DNA of 64,000 nucleotides, from contig CM056880.1 of assembly GCA_029876055.1 (NCBI GenBank), forward strand, positions 1,612,001-1,676,000, read 5' to 3'. Origin of the DNA: Madurella fahalii. Taxonomy: Eukaryota > Ascomycota > Sordariomycetes > Sordariales. This document shows positions 24,948 through 36,622 of this stretch, piece after piece (position 1 is the stretch's first letter; each line of letters starts with the position of its first letter). The notes beneath the pieces were generated by a model, which was not told where the DNA came from, did not search any database, and saw only the letters and a program-made list of their open reading frames with translations. The position numbers and the translations under genes were made by a program.

Positions 24948-26588
24948 CTATGCCTCGAGCACTGTGTCGTCATCATCGTCGCTCAACGTCTCTACTTCGT
25001 CAATGGCCTCGGCCCGGCCAGAACCCATGCCCCGCGCAGGGTCGTGTGGCGAGACGGTAATAATTGCCTTGCCCTGCACGTGCTTGACAGAACTCTTCCA
25101 CATTTCCCAGTCATCTTCATCTTTGATCAGGAAGCCGATTAACATGCTGGGGTCCATGTCCTCGACATGGAGGTGCCGTAGCCGCCGAGTGTGGCAGGAA
25201 TCCAGTTCCTCGGCCGTATAGTCTTCTAGAACTTCACGATACGGAAGCGCTGGCCTAGGGTGATGAGGATCGAGGTAGAACAGCCATTGCCCCTGCACAC
25301 CAATAAAGTAGTGGGATGATGCGGGGCGGCCGCTGAAGCATGTCAGTTGACAGACAAGGCTCGACTGGACACTTGGGAGAAGGGTGCTTACCCTGCAATA
25401 CCTATGGATTGTTCCATCTGCAATGTGGATATTAAAGCCTCCTCGTAGACTTGATTGATCCTGTCAATGCCCAACCTCGTGCACACTAATATCAAGGTCG
25501 GGTGGAACTGCTCGCCGCTAGGCTTCGCAATAGCCATGAAGCTGTCTTCATAGACGTCAGGAAGATCGCCGGTTGAATATACGCGCAATGAACCGTCATG
25601 CTGGTTCGCCAAAGCCCTGCAAGAGTTAGCTCCAACGTCGCAGTTAGGCTCGAGAATAAGCTGATGCCTACTGAATGCACCGTGCCGTAGCCGATGGCCC
25701 GAACCACTCTCCAGGGTATTTCCCACACGCAACTGCTCCATGTTTGACAAAGTTGTGCAGCGAGTAAGGGGCGCGAGGATCATCAGCGAACAGCGCCAGT
25801 ACCTCGCGCTCGGCATCAGGGTCCGTGGCCCGTCTCCAATCTGGCAAACACGGAGATCAGCATAGAACATCCACGAGAAACTGAGTTGGACACATACCGC
25901 GCCCAAGCCGAGCGATCAATATCGCGTTGGCCAGCAGGCTCTGGCCCGACCTGATCATGCATCCCCACCCTGTATCAGACGAGAAGCCCGTCTGGTCCCC
26001 AAACGACGACTTGAGCCGCATGGCAAACGACAGGGCTGCGGCGGCTTTTGGATCCGTCGACTTAGGAATCACCTCAAATCCAGTGCGGTACGTCATCCAT
26101 ATGCGCGACTCGAAATCGTCGAGGAAGGCAGGTGGCCAGCCGCTGTCTTGGCCGGGATCATCGTAGGCGAGCGACGAGTCGAAGCTGCTCGCGACCGAAT
26201 CCGGCGGTGTGTTGAGAACCTGCTGGCGGCCGCCGCCCCCGGTGGGTATCGGGGGTGTTGTTGTTGCTGCTGTTGCTGCCGTTTCTGCCGTTGCTGCGGC
26301 TGCATCGATGGTGGTGTCGGCAGGTGGGGTGCTAGCGGTGAGGGGCGGTGATGATGATCCGTATGATTTGGTGCCGAGTGTATATGAGCAGCCCAGACAC
26401 CAGACCGGTTCGTTGGAGCTCCGGTCATTGATCGGTTCTCGATCCCAGATCCTCTGGAAGATGCGGCGACCTACGCGGCCAACTTCTGCGCTGGCAGCCA
26501 TGGCAACTTCGACGGCATTCGCAAGCTTGGGAGATGTTCCCGAGACGGCGGACTGCCAGGGATTGTTACCTGGCCTTGTCGGCGTCAT
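24948..26588 (-). CDS. ATG4: Autophagy cysteine protease ATG4
   Basis: Predicted 489-aa peptidase C54 that processes and delipidates Atg8. Exons are 26588..25898, 25840..25672, 25616..25392 and 25332..24948 (introns 57, 55, 59 nt). The active-site Cys is C210 in SDTGWGCMIRSGQSLLANA, and the Asp-His pair is D383/H385 in YLDPHH. The region GLGIDRINQVYEEAL and the FIGVQGQW segment are family hallmarks. The ATG at 26588 is the first in frame; upstream codons are open but without ATG. A Thr/Ala/Pro-rich insert at about residues 85-125 (encoded by a GTT/GCT-rich trinucleotide stretch, plus-strand 26250-26330) separates the N-terminal helix from the catalytic core. The C-terminus is an acidic D-run. 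Divergent from SQS1. Confidence 0.95.
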
Positions 26589-27321
26589 CAGAATCCGTTC
26601 AGTTAGTGGTAGTTGAAGTGGACCGGTTGCAGATGCTGCGTGGAGAATGAGTTGCTCTGACGAGAGGGCGCGTGCGAGGCTCACGACGAGGCAACGCCCG
26701 GCTGCGGCGATGCTTCAGATCAATATGCAGGTTCAGCGAGTGCAGATACGGCAATCCAGGACGGACGCGCGGTATTCGATGTTTCGATTGTAGGGAGATC
26801 GCCGTTGATACGAAGCGGCCTAATTGCTTGATTGTTGGCGGAAGTGTCTGTTGTTAAGAGGGACGGAGCTAACTATGCAAGTATGTCATATGAGTGGCAT
26901 GGCGTCCCCCTTGTCCACGAGGCCAAGGCAGCCCTGGAACGAGGCGCCTCTGGCCTGTTGCTTCTGTGTGGTAACCCTAACCCGCTAGGAGACATTGAGG
27001 CCTGCCTTTGGGTCCTTCCCGCTCTGGGCAGTCAGAGACTTTTCTCACCTTAGAGCCTCAGTCGCCACTCCTAACAACACAACACAACACAACACAACAC
27101 AAGCAGATCCATGTGAAAAGCGGGAAAGCGCTGCCATCAGGCAAACCACATACATTCCGCCAGTTGTTACGAGCTTAAGATCGAAGATTCGGTCGGTTAC
27201 CAACAGAAGGCTTCTTACGTATTACAGATGTAACCCGCGCTCTATCTTCCCCGAGCGCTCCCGTCGGTCTGGGCGAAGTCCTTTTCAACCTTTCTTTAGC
27301 TATTTGCAAGCAGCAGCTATC
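26589..27321. promoter_or_regulatory. Divergent promoter region, ATG4 / SQS1
   Basis: 733 bp between divergent starts. It contains a pentanucleotide array (annotated separately) about 220 bp upstream of the SQS1 start. No coding sequence recognised. Confidence 0.45.
27076..27100. repeat. (AACAC)5 pentanucleotide array
   Basis: Five perfect AACAC units in the ATG4/SQS1 divergent promoter. Confidence 0.9.
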
Positions 27322-29495
27322 ATGCCGCCTAGACGGGGCAAGCGGCCAACTGCAGGCCAGAATTCAGTTCGAGTTCGGCCCGCAGTGGCCCAAGAAATAT
27401 TCGGATACTGGTCATCCACAAATCTCCCCACTAGAGCTGCCTCAGATGGTACGGGCCGCTGTTGAGCCCTAATATCCATGGACCCCCAATATCTAACTCT
27501 GGCAGGATTCTCAATGAAGGACGAGGCCAGAAACACAGCTTCCCATCAGTCGACTTTGGCTTGGGGTTCAAAACTCAGGGAGAAGCCAGTCGCATTCGTG
27601 AGGGCCGGCTTTTTCGAGCCTCTCAAGGACTTGAAGCTTTCTGACGCCGGCGACGCCACCATCGTCGGAGAGCCCGCTGAGGGCGCTTTGGAGAGTCGCG
27701 CTGACAACACTGAAGTCGAGGGGAGCGTCGCCAAGGAAGTCAGCGTGCAGACAACTGAAGTCATCAGCGTTGTGACAACCGTGGAACAAGACATCCCCGC
27801 CGCCTCCGAGCCGTCTTCTCAGGGCCAATCTGGTGACGCTCTCAATCAACTCACAGAGGCGCAAGGGAACGACACGAAGGAGCTTTTCTTCTATGACCTC
27901 GAAGGCGATCAAGCTATGGATGGTCCTTCTATTACCCCACCAAAGATCCCAAGTCCCAGATCTTCGTTTGGTGCTTCTGATTCGAGCGAGGAAGTTATTC
28001 TCTTCAGGGGCCGGTCCGCCAATACTCGAAGTGCTGTTCAGAAACCTGAAATTGCTCGCCAGAGCGTCCCAACCCAGGCACCGGCGACGTCGGTTGGAAG
28101 CGGAAGGAAGGCGCCGGACGTGGCCTCAAAGAGTCCAATATCCCGGCGCATAACGGCCCCCTCTCAGCCTCTCCAAGAGCTGTCGAGACCACATCGCAGT
28201 CGCTCTGGGCGTGCAAAGGCTGTGAAAGACGATGATGAGGATGAAATACTGGCGGACTACATTGCAAATATGGCTGCAAACTCTGATGATGATTTCATCG
28301 ACCGTCATCTCCAGTCGCTCTCTGGCCGTCGGGATCTCGGCGGCGATGACTTCGCTGTTAATTTCGGTTCCGCAGACGAGAAGTGTCCCGGTAATAGCGA
28401 CTCAACGGACAACAAAAGGACGGATTCAGAGGGCTCTGCCATTAGTGATTCTAACGAAGATGACTTGGTGGAGAGGGATGAAGATGAGCAGACCATGGAC
28501 GCAGACATGGACGATGAAATCCTTGCCCGGCTATTCGCCAAACAAGGGGAACTGGGCATTGGAGGCGATGAGCTTCTGCTCGCTTCCAACAGTCCATACA
28601 CAAAAGTTGGCAGTAGAAAGACGCGTGCGGAACGTAACCGGCCCCTCAATGAGCTTGCCAATGCTATCTCGGTCGCCGACGCATTCGATGGTCTGGATAT
28701 CGGCCAACCCGTTCGCAAGAGGCGCAGCAAACAGCCCCCTAACTTTAACGTGTCCGACTCAGAGATTGAAGCAGCGCTAAAATCTGCCTGGCGACGAGAC
28801 AGAGAGCGGAAGAAGAAACGCAAAATGGACCGTGAAACGCTCCGCTCTGAGGGACTGCTGGGCAAGAATGTCGACCGGGACGACTTACGCATCAAGTATC
28901 CTTCGGCCATGACTCTAGATGATTTCAAGACGGAGATAACTTCGTTTCTTCTCGGCACCGGGGAACGGTGAGTAGCTCTGGGTCTTGCTACTGCAACGAT
29001 GGCAAACTGACGTTATCCAGCCTCGATTTCCCTCCGCTCGACAAACATGCGCGCAAGGTCCTCCACGAACTCGCCAGCAAGTTCAACATCAAGTCACAAT
29101 CCACAGGCAAAGGCGACCAACGCCGGCCTGTGCTTTATCGTACAAGCCGCACTGTCCGCTACGCCTCGACCCGGGTTCAAGAGGCAACCAGCCATGTTGA
29201 GGAGGCGGCATTGCGCATCCACCGTAAATACTTCCACCGTGTTGATATGAATAACAAGAGGACTGCGTCGCCGAGGACGACGGCCGGAGGCGGCAGGGGT
29301 GTAAAGGGTCTGAGACTTCGTGAAGGAGAAATCGTGGGAGCGTCGGTCCCCGAGCTCAGCCACGAGAATAAAGGACGGGCAATGCTGGAGAAGATGGGTT
29401 GGACCAAGGGAATGTCGCTCGGCGCTACGGATAATCCAGGCATCCTGGAACCCGTGGCACAGGTTGTGAAGCATTCCAAGGCCGGCCTGGGATAA
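27322..29495 (+). CDS. SQS1: R3H/G-patch protein, SQS1/PFA1-like Prp43 cofactor
   Basis: Predicted 687 aa from exons 27322..27448, 27506..28967 and 29021..29495 (introns 57 and 53 nt). The N-terminus is basic; the early FSMKDEARNT...SKLREKPVAFV block is conserved in fungal Sqs1. A long acidic, Ser/Asp-rich middle follows, then an R3H single-strand nucleic-acid-binding domain in the last exon (LDFPPLDKHARKVLHELA...LYRTSRTVRY), and a C-terminal G-patch (ENKGRAMLEKMGWTKGMSLGA). In yeast Sqs1/Pfa1 activates the DEAH helicase Prp43 in pre-18S rRNA maturation and spliceosome disassembly. A start inside exon 2 would lose the conserved N-terminus. Confidence 0.88.
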
Positions 29496-29979
29496 AATGC
29501 GATACCCAGAGTCCCGATCGCCTTGTCGCCATTGTCCACCTCTCTGAGACGGGCGCTAATCGAGATGATTCTGCTGCATCCTGTCACCTTGCTGAAAATA
29601 CTTTTGATAGTCGCGCTGGCATTTCAGGATCGAGGCCGGTTTTATTCGGACTTGGTCAATGGTTTTCGTTAATGCTTTTGGCATTCGCAGCGGAGTCGAT
29701 TGCAATTCTCCTTGTCTATCACGGTTCGAAGGCACCAGAAGTGATCATATGCACGATTTCATTTCGCCCGAAACCCTGATATCAAGGCATGTATTGTACA
29801 ACCGCAAAACCCCGTAAACCGTGAAAAACATTTGCCCCCAGTAAAGCAGACCATCCGTAACGCGTTGCATTAAGAGACTCCAAGGGGCGCACGTGCCTTG
29901 GCCAGCCTCGTCATGACTCCCAAATGCCAAGCAAACCCTATGCCCTAGAGAAAAACAAGAAAACCCAAAACTAGACTGC
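29496..29979. other. Convergent 3' flanks of SQS1 and H2B
   Basis: 484 bp; nothing recognised beyond presumed 3' UTRs. Confidence 0.5.
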
Positions 29980-30576
29980 TTATTTCGTGCTCGAGGAGTA
30001 CTTGGTGACGGCCTTGGTGCCTTCAGACACAGCGTGCTTGGCCAGCTCACCCGGCAGGATGAGGCGGACCGAGGTCTGGATCTCGCGGGAAGAGATGGTG
30101 GACTTCTTGTTGTAGGCGGCGAGCTTGGAGGCTTCGGTCGCGACGCGCTCGAAGATGTCTGAAGGCGAGTCAGTAAAGGCAGTTATTAAGGCAGCACGTG
30201 CCGGATGGGATCGGATTGGAACTCACCGTTGACGAAAGAGTTGAGGATGGACATGGCCCGATTAGAGATACCGGTGTCAGGGTGGACCTGCTTCAGGACT
30301 GCCACGTGGGTTAGCGATGCTGAACTGGACGGGGAATGGTGCTGCGTGTGCGGCCAGGCAAAACATATCGCCTGACGCGACCCAACCGCGTTGGAACACC
30401 CAAGAAAACTCACCCTTGTAGATGTAGCTGGAGTAGGTCTCCTTGCGCGCCTTGGTGCGCTTCTTCTTGTCGCCCGAGGGAGCAGTCTTCTTGCCGGCAT
30501 CCTTCTTTTCGGGCGCCTTGGAGGCAGTCGCAGGGGCCTTGGAGGCGGGCTTCTTGTCAGCGGCCTTGGGGGGCAT
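29980..30576 (-). CDS. Histone H2B
   Basis: Core histone of 137 aa, the same length as Neurospora H2B. Exons are 30576..30414, 30298..30227 and 30158..29980 (introns 115 and 68 nt). The lysine/alanine-rich tail (PPKAADKKPASKAPA) leads into [32 protein letters not shown]; the last exon gives the alpha-3/alpha-C region and the C-terminal AVTKYSSSTK, whose lysine is the conserved monoubiquitination site. It is divergent from H2A (start at 32685), giving the usual fungal H2A-H2B pair, but with an unusually wide 2.1-kb spacer. Confidence 0.97.
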
Positions 30577-32684
30577 TTTTGCGGTTTGAATTGAGAAGTG
30601 ACGATGAAAAAATGCGATACGACTCGAGAGTCAGAGATGGATCCGACAATGAGAAATGACCTTGATGTTGCGGGAGAGAAGTTGTTGATGGAGGGAGAAT
30701 TGCAGTCGGCGAGGGGGAATGGCCTTTTTGTAGCTGGACGCGACAGGCAAGAGTGGTCCTGCTGATTTGACGATTGATCTTGGGCCGACTGCGCGAAAAG
30801 TGGGGACTCTGCCGGGCTGCGACATGATTTGGCGAAAAATTACGGCACGAATAGACCAGCGAGGTGACGCGATGGCCCAAGCGCCACAACACGTCCGAAA
30901 CGGGAACTCTTGTTATCAGAGAGTTTCACCCGCGAACCCAAGACCCGCGTTCGGTATTTTTTGGTGGCTGGTTTTTTTTTTGGGTGGGGGGGGGGGATTG
31001 GCACTATCAAAATACTGATCCATCATAATCAGCATCCGCCGCCCGGGGGAACCCCTCTCAGGACCCGCAGGGCACAGCTCAGGTCTTCTCTCCTCCGCTC
31101 GCGAGAGAAGGGCCTCTTGAGTTCCCCACGTAGTAGTATAGACCAGACTTCCGGCCCTCAGTAAATTTTCAAGAGCATCCCTTTGAGGAAGCACATTTGA
31201 GGGACACAGATAGCCAAGAAACCTAGGGCATGGCTGGCTACACACAGCGGAGATAATGCGATCTTGAACTGGAATTGTAAGTGTCGTACTGTATCTGATG
31301 GAGACTCTGGGGCAGATCGGTTCAGCACGCCGAGGCGTGTCTCAACACCATCAGCCTTACAGTCTCCATGTCGAATTCCACAATGTGATTGGCCGATGGC
31401 AGCTGAACTGCATCCCCATCCTCTCCCAAGATCTGGGGAAGAGCCACTCGCTTCTGGCAGATGACAAATACGGACGATTCAAGGTCTGTCACGGCGGGAA
31501 GAGCCGCATGGAGAGGTACCTAGCACACTCCGGATCCGCCGCCGGCTGCTTGGCCCGAGGGTACGGATGCCGTGGCAGATCATGTACTAGGTTTCGCACG
31601 ATCTGGATGGGACATGGGGTCTGACACCCAAGTAGTGAAGCTATAGAATATGGCCCGATACCCAAACCAAATCCGTATACAGATTTTGGACTTCCGTGTG
31701 CCCAGGTGCCTTTACCTTGGTCAAATGAACCTAAAACCGCCTTCCAGACTCCATCCTCGAGTCCTGAAACCGAAATATTAACAGACAGGGCATGTTGTGA
31801 AGAGAAAACTCTATCGTATTTGATGATACTAGGCCAATACGTAGCCTAGACCATCCAACACCCATGGCAATCGGGCAAAATGGGTCGGACCCGAAATGCG
31901 GTCGCATCCCACACATGTAGACAGAATATTTCTGACAAGCCAGCCCACACCGACCAAGCTGGAAAGACAACCCGGTCAATCCAGTGATCAGGCTTTGGCT
32001 GCATTCGGCATCTGGGAGTAGAGGGAGCGTCGAATAGAATCAGATCCAGGTGCTAATCGAAGCAGTCAGCCATCAAGTGTTGACCAAGGTGGACGAAGAA
32101 CAATGAATGCAACTGCAACATGCAAATCACTGAGGCATGTCCGTTTTTCCCTTGACCCGGCCACGCCGGTAAGGAAGGGAGAAAAAGGGAAAAAAAGGTT
32201 GCCTAGCTCGGAGATGGCTGGCGGACGCGCCGTGCAGAATTTCAGAAAATGCGGCGACAGTCAGGCAGGGGCCATGGATCGATTTGGGCCTGTTTTTTTC
32301 CTTTCCGTTGGGGAAGGGGCCTGATTTTAAACAGAGGTGCCGGGTGAGGTGCGGTACCTAAAACCAACCAATTATGAGGCGCGGCGTATTATCTGCCTTT
32401 TTTTTTCCCTCTGCACGCGGCAGCCTACCCTCCAATCGCCGCTTCGGGACTAGCTCCATATACCCCCGATCAACATTGTTGAAGGCGCGAGTGATCCGTG
32501 ATCTTGCACCCTTACGCGAAAACTACTTAACTCACACATTCCCCCACCAGCGCTCAACTTCTCCCGCTCCATCACATTTTCCATCAACAAACTCCCGCTC
32601 TTCCATCAATCGCCGCACTCAGGACTTCGAGTCTCCTTACGCTTTTAATTCGGATCCATTTTCCCACTCCCCAAATCCATCAAA
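30577..32684. promoter_or_regulatory. Divergent H2B-H2A promoter region
   Basis: 2.1 kb between the two histone starts, expected to coordinate S-phase expression of both. It contains a T-run followed by a G-run (30972-30996) and T/C-rich tracts just upstream of H2A. I could not identify a gene within it. Confidence 0.5.
30972..30996. repeat. Homopolymer T10 followed by G-run
   Basis: Ten T, then GGGT, then eleven G. A likely site of sequencing or replication slippage within the histone spacer. Confidence 0.85.
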
Positions 32685-33272
32685 ATGACTGGCGGCGGCA
32701 AGTCCGGTGGCAAGGCGAGCGGTTCCAAGAACGCGCAATCGTGAGTTTTCCCCGATCGCGTCAACTCCCGTCCACTCTGGCTCCGGACTCAGGTCTTGTG
32801 CTCGGCTGCTCGTCACGTCTTCGACGCGTATAGTCATCCAAAGCAGTTGGCTAACCTTGTTGTTTTGCAGTCGCTCATCCAAGGCTGGTCTCGCTTTCCC
32901 TGTCGGCCGTGTCCACCGTCTCCTCCGGAAGGGCAACTACGCGCAGCGTGTCGGTGCCGGTGCCCCCGTCTACCTGGCCGCTGTCCTGGAGTACCTCGCG
33001 GCTGAAATCCTCGAGCTTGCTGGCAACGCCGCTCGCGACAACAAGAAGACCCGTATCATCCCCCGCCACCTTCAGCTTGCCATCCGGAACGACGAGGAGC
33101 TGAACAAGCTCCTCGGCCACGTTACCATCGCCCAGGGTGGTGTCCTCCCCAACATTCACCAGAGTAAGTTGCTTCTTGGACATGAATCGCTCACATCTCG
33201 CTAACACCTTTTCAAGACCTGCTGCCCAAGAAGACAGGCAAGACCGGCAAGAACTTGTCGCAGGAGCTTTAA
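32685..33272 (+). CDS. Histone H2A
   Basis: Core histone of 134 aa from exons 32685..32740, 32871..33163 and 33217..33272 (introns 130 and 53 nt). All canonical segments are present: GLAFPVGRVHRLLRKGNYAQRVGAGAP, the acidic-patch region with EILELAGNAARDNKK, and GGVLPNIHQNLLPKK. The C-terminus is SQEL, the fungal equivalent of the H2A.X damage-phosphorylation motif, so this is the canonical major H2A, not H2A.Z. Confidence 0.98.
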
Positions 33273-33668
33273 TTTTGGCGGTTTCGTTCATTTGCTTTTT
33301 CCGGTCGGCACGTTGGGTTCATGATATTGGGGTCACGGTCTAGGGTCAACGGTTGCTTTTCCTGTTTGGGTTGTACATTAATCCATGATGGGCATGGTCA
33401 TGGTCACGAATGAGAATACCTTCTGAACAACTACCTCTGGTGCCAAACTTGCAGTGATCTATGTCCATGCAGCCTCCGTGTCTAACCTCAATATTGACAG
33501 AATCACAAATTTGGTCTACTTCCCATCTCAGGACTTTCGGCATCTAACAGTCCACATGTGACTTTCACGTTTGGGGTGCAGTTAAACCAGATGGTGTCCC
33601 AAATAGCGCCATTTCAAAAATGACTGTTCTCCGTTCATATACCGGCCGTATCCATCCCCAGAACCCTA
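33273..33668. other. Convergent 3' flanks of H2A and the LYR subunit gene
   Basis: 396 bp between two stop codons, AT-richer than its surroundings; no gene seen. Confidence 0.5.
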
Positions 33669-34248
33669 TCAGAATTTGAGCGGCGGAGGAGCTATGAGTG
33701 AATACGTTAGCCAGCAAAATTGAAGCAGGTAAGGGAGGATGGCACTCACGATCCAGATTGGGCGCCGGCAGGTTTCTCTCGTACTTGGATCCTAAACGGG
33801 TTGTTAGCTTCAAAGATCAATCGGCCACTGTGTTAGCGGGTATATTCATGGCATATCGCACCTCCAGGAGCAGTCGGGTGGCAGTATGGGTCGGGATGCT
33901 TCCACTTCTCCAAGAGCTTCTCCGTCTCTTTCAGCAGTGCCTGCAGCAATTCTCACGATGTCAGCCTCCCAACCACGCCATTTTCTTCATGCCCCCCATC
34001 ACCAGAGCAGTTTCTGCGCACCCGTTGTAATCTAGGATCGGAGACATTTCGGTTCTTCTCGAAGAGGGAGCGGATGTAGAGCGCCTGGCCGCGCCAGAGG
34101 TTCCGATGCACCGCCCAGTCGAGCGCGAGCTTCAAAGAGCGGCGGTAGAGCGACCTAGAGCGACGTCAGCAGTTGCTTGGTGCGTCGGTATGGATGTATG
34201 CCGCATAGGCAAGGTGGTTACTGACAGTGCAGCCTGTCTCGTCGACAT
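33669..34248 (-). CDS. Mitochondrial complex I LYR subunit (NDUFB9/B22-like), five exons
   Basis: Predicted 99-aa protein assembled from exons 34248..34226, 34154..34022, 33940..33862, 33791..33750 and 33691..33669; introns are 71, 81, 70 and 58 nt, phases 2, 0, 1, 1, and the exons sum to 300 nt. More than half of the gene is intron, so no long ORF marks it. The protein starts MSTRQAALSLYRRSLKLALDW, carrying the LYR motif with its following phenylalanine-type helix residues, then WRGQALYIRSLFEKNRNVSDP and KWKHPDPYCHPTAPGG, all characteristic of the B22/NDUFB9 accessory subunit of NADH:ubiquinone oxidoreductase on the membrane arm. The first donor (GTCAGT) is weak but is needed for phase. Family call is firm from the motif series. 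Confidence 0.87.
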
Positions 34249-35150
34249 CGTTGGCGGGCTGGTCAGTTGTGCGCTCCCTTATTGAACTCTCTCTCCGCTT
34301 CAATCACCGTGTTGAGTGAGGATGCTCAGCCCCGGATACCGAATTTCGCGGAGGTCCCGATCCAATCGCGGGAGGATATCTGGGCAGGTGTCGCGACGTG
34401 GTGGTGCTTGGGTCGGTTTTGAGTTCACTGCAATTGGCGAAGTGGATTGGCGAGCTTCCTCGCCTGAGCAGTTGCTGCCTCAGGCTTCAATATCCCATTC
34501 TACACAGTAGGTTAGGCGTTCAGGTCCCGTCCGGGTCCAGTCCCGTCCCCGTCTTGGAGCAGCGGAACGGATCAGCTTTCATCCTTGGCTGCGGGAGCCC
34601 CGGCCTCAGTGAGGTGGCGAGGGTGTCCGTCGCGGTATTTCCTGGTACCCGCCTAAGATTCTCGCGTTCCGTTCCATATTGCCGAGCCAGGCGAAGCCCC
34701 ATGTACATTACATACTTATCCTTGGCACGCTCGGCAAGGTACCTTCGTCCGTGTGTCAAAGCTGCTGCAAGCTGAGGTCACCAGACAATTGCAGCGGAGA
34801 CCACGATGCGCCGCTCCCAGCTGCGTGCTCCGTGCAAGGATTCGGATTCTCCCAACGGGGTGCTGTGGCTATTTTTTTCCCATCTGGATTTTAGAGACCA
34901 ACTCGGTCACACCGGCGCATTCGCAGCATAGCTTCTCGTGTCCCTTCTCCTTTCGCATCCATATTCCAACCTCATTGGCCTTCCACCCTGAAGGCTCAAT
35001 CAATTGTGCGTAATTTTGAGGGACGTCTCTGTGTTCCAGCGCCGCTCCTCTCCCTGCTGATCCTACCGCCGAGCCTTCCCGCATCGCCCACGAATTCCCG
35101 CAACACCCTTTTCTGACAGCTCGCCTTGAGCATTCAACACCCCCGCCAAG
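34249..35150. promoter_or_regulatory. Divergent promoter region, LYR subunit / KGD2
   Basis: 0.9 kb between two nuclear genes for mitochondrial energy-metabolism proteins, which are divergent here. No coding sequence recognised; a T-run lies near 34872. Confidence 0.4.
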
Positions 35151-36622
35151 ATGCTCTATCGAGGACTCCGCCTTGCGGCTCGCGCCACTCCCAAACTCGC
35201 GCTCTACAACACCAACTCGGCGCTGCGGCAGTTGCCCGTGCAATTCCAGCATGTACGGACCTACGCCGACAAGGTCATCAAGGTGCCGCCAATGGCCGAG
35301 TCGATCAGCGAGGGCACGTTAAAGCAGTGGAGCAAGTCTATCGGCGACTTTGTTGAGCAGGACGAGGAGATCGCGACTATCGAGACCGACAAGGTAACGA
35401 GCGCCTCCACTGCGAGATATTATGGTCCCTCAGTAGTCTGGTCTAACACACTGTGGCACGTCAGATCGATGTCGCCGTGAACGCCCCTGAAGCGGGTACA
35501 ATCAAGGAATTTCTGGTTAATGAAGAGGATACCGTTACTGTTGGTCAGGATCTGTTGCGCATCGAGCTCGGCGGAGCACCCTCGGCGGACAAGCCCGCAG
35601 CCGAGCAGAAGGAGGCACCCAAGGAGCCCGCTCCAAAGAAAGATGCCGAACCGCAGGCGGCGCCGGAGCCGAAGTCCCAGGAGACTAAGCCAGTTTCACC
35701 GGCCCCTCCTGCAAAGGAGGCGACCCCCGCGCCTAAGCAGGAGAGCAAGCAGGAGAGCAAGCCTGCAAAGGCAGCTACGGACACCCCCGCCACCCTGGGC
35801 AGCCGGGAGGAGCGGAGAGTACGTCTTGCATTCTTTTCTGGGCTAGCACACTTCGCACTGACTCGCTTTACAGGTCAAGATGAACCGGATGCGCCTCCGT
35901 ATCGCCGAGCGTCTCAAGCAGTCCCAAAACACGGCCGCGTCGCTGACCACCTTCAACGAGGTTGACATGTCGGCATTGATGGAGTTCCGCAGCAAGTACA
36001 AGGATGAGGTGCTCAAGAAGAGCGGTGTCAAACTGGGTTTCATGAGTGCTTTCTCGCGCGCCTGCGTGCTGGCCATGCGGGATCTTCCCATTGTCAACGC
36101 GTCGATCGAGGGGCCGAACGGCGGCGACACGATTGTCTACAGGGATTACGTTGACATCAGCGTTGCCGTCGCGACCGAGAAGGGCCTTGTTACCCCGGTC
36201 GTACGCAACGTTGAGTCCCTGGACATGGTCAGCATTGAGAAGGCTATTGCCGATATGGGCAAGAAGGTATGGCTCCGCAGGACCCACGCTTGACCCGATG
36301 TTTTGGTTCTAACGACTGAATACAGGCCCGAGACGGCAAGCTCACAATAGAGGATATGGCTGGCGGAACTTTCACCATCAGCAATGGGGGCGTGTTTGGC
36401 TCCCTGATGGGTACTCCTATCATTAACCTTCCGCAGACCGCTGTCCTTGGCCTCCACGCCATCAAGGAACGCCCCATCGCCGTCAATGGCAAGATCGAGA
36501 TTCGGCCCATGATGTACCTTGCACTCACCTACGACCATCGGCTTCTGGACGGCAGGGAGGCAGTCCAATTCTTGATCAAGGTCAAGGAGTACATTGAGGA
36601 CCCGCGAAAGATGCTTCTGTGA
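35151..36622 (+). CDS. KGD2: Dihydrolipoyllysine succinyltransferase, E2 of 2-oxoglutarate dehydrogenase
   Basis: Predicted 428-aa mitochondrial TCA-cycle enzyme from exons 35151..35393, 35465..35818, 35874..36266 and 36326..36622 (introns 71, 55, 59 nt). A basic, Ser/Thr/Leu-rich presequence (about 1-40) precedes one lipoyl domain whose lipoylated lysine is K81 in IATIETDK, at the exon 1/2 border. A Pro/Ala/Lys/Glu-rich hinge spans about 125-195; there is no clear peripheral subunit-binding domain, as is usual for this E2. The catalytic acyltransferase domain starts KMNRMRLRIAERLKQSQ and carries the H401/D405 active-site motif in TYDHRLLDGRE. Single lipoyl domain and length separate it from the pyruvate dehydrogenase E2. 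Confidence 0.95.

Noticed and set aside
26589..26684. N-terminal extension of ATG4 by 32 residues
   Set aside because: It would begin with GTG; no ATG lies upstream in frame of 26588.
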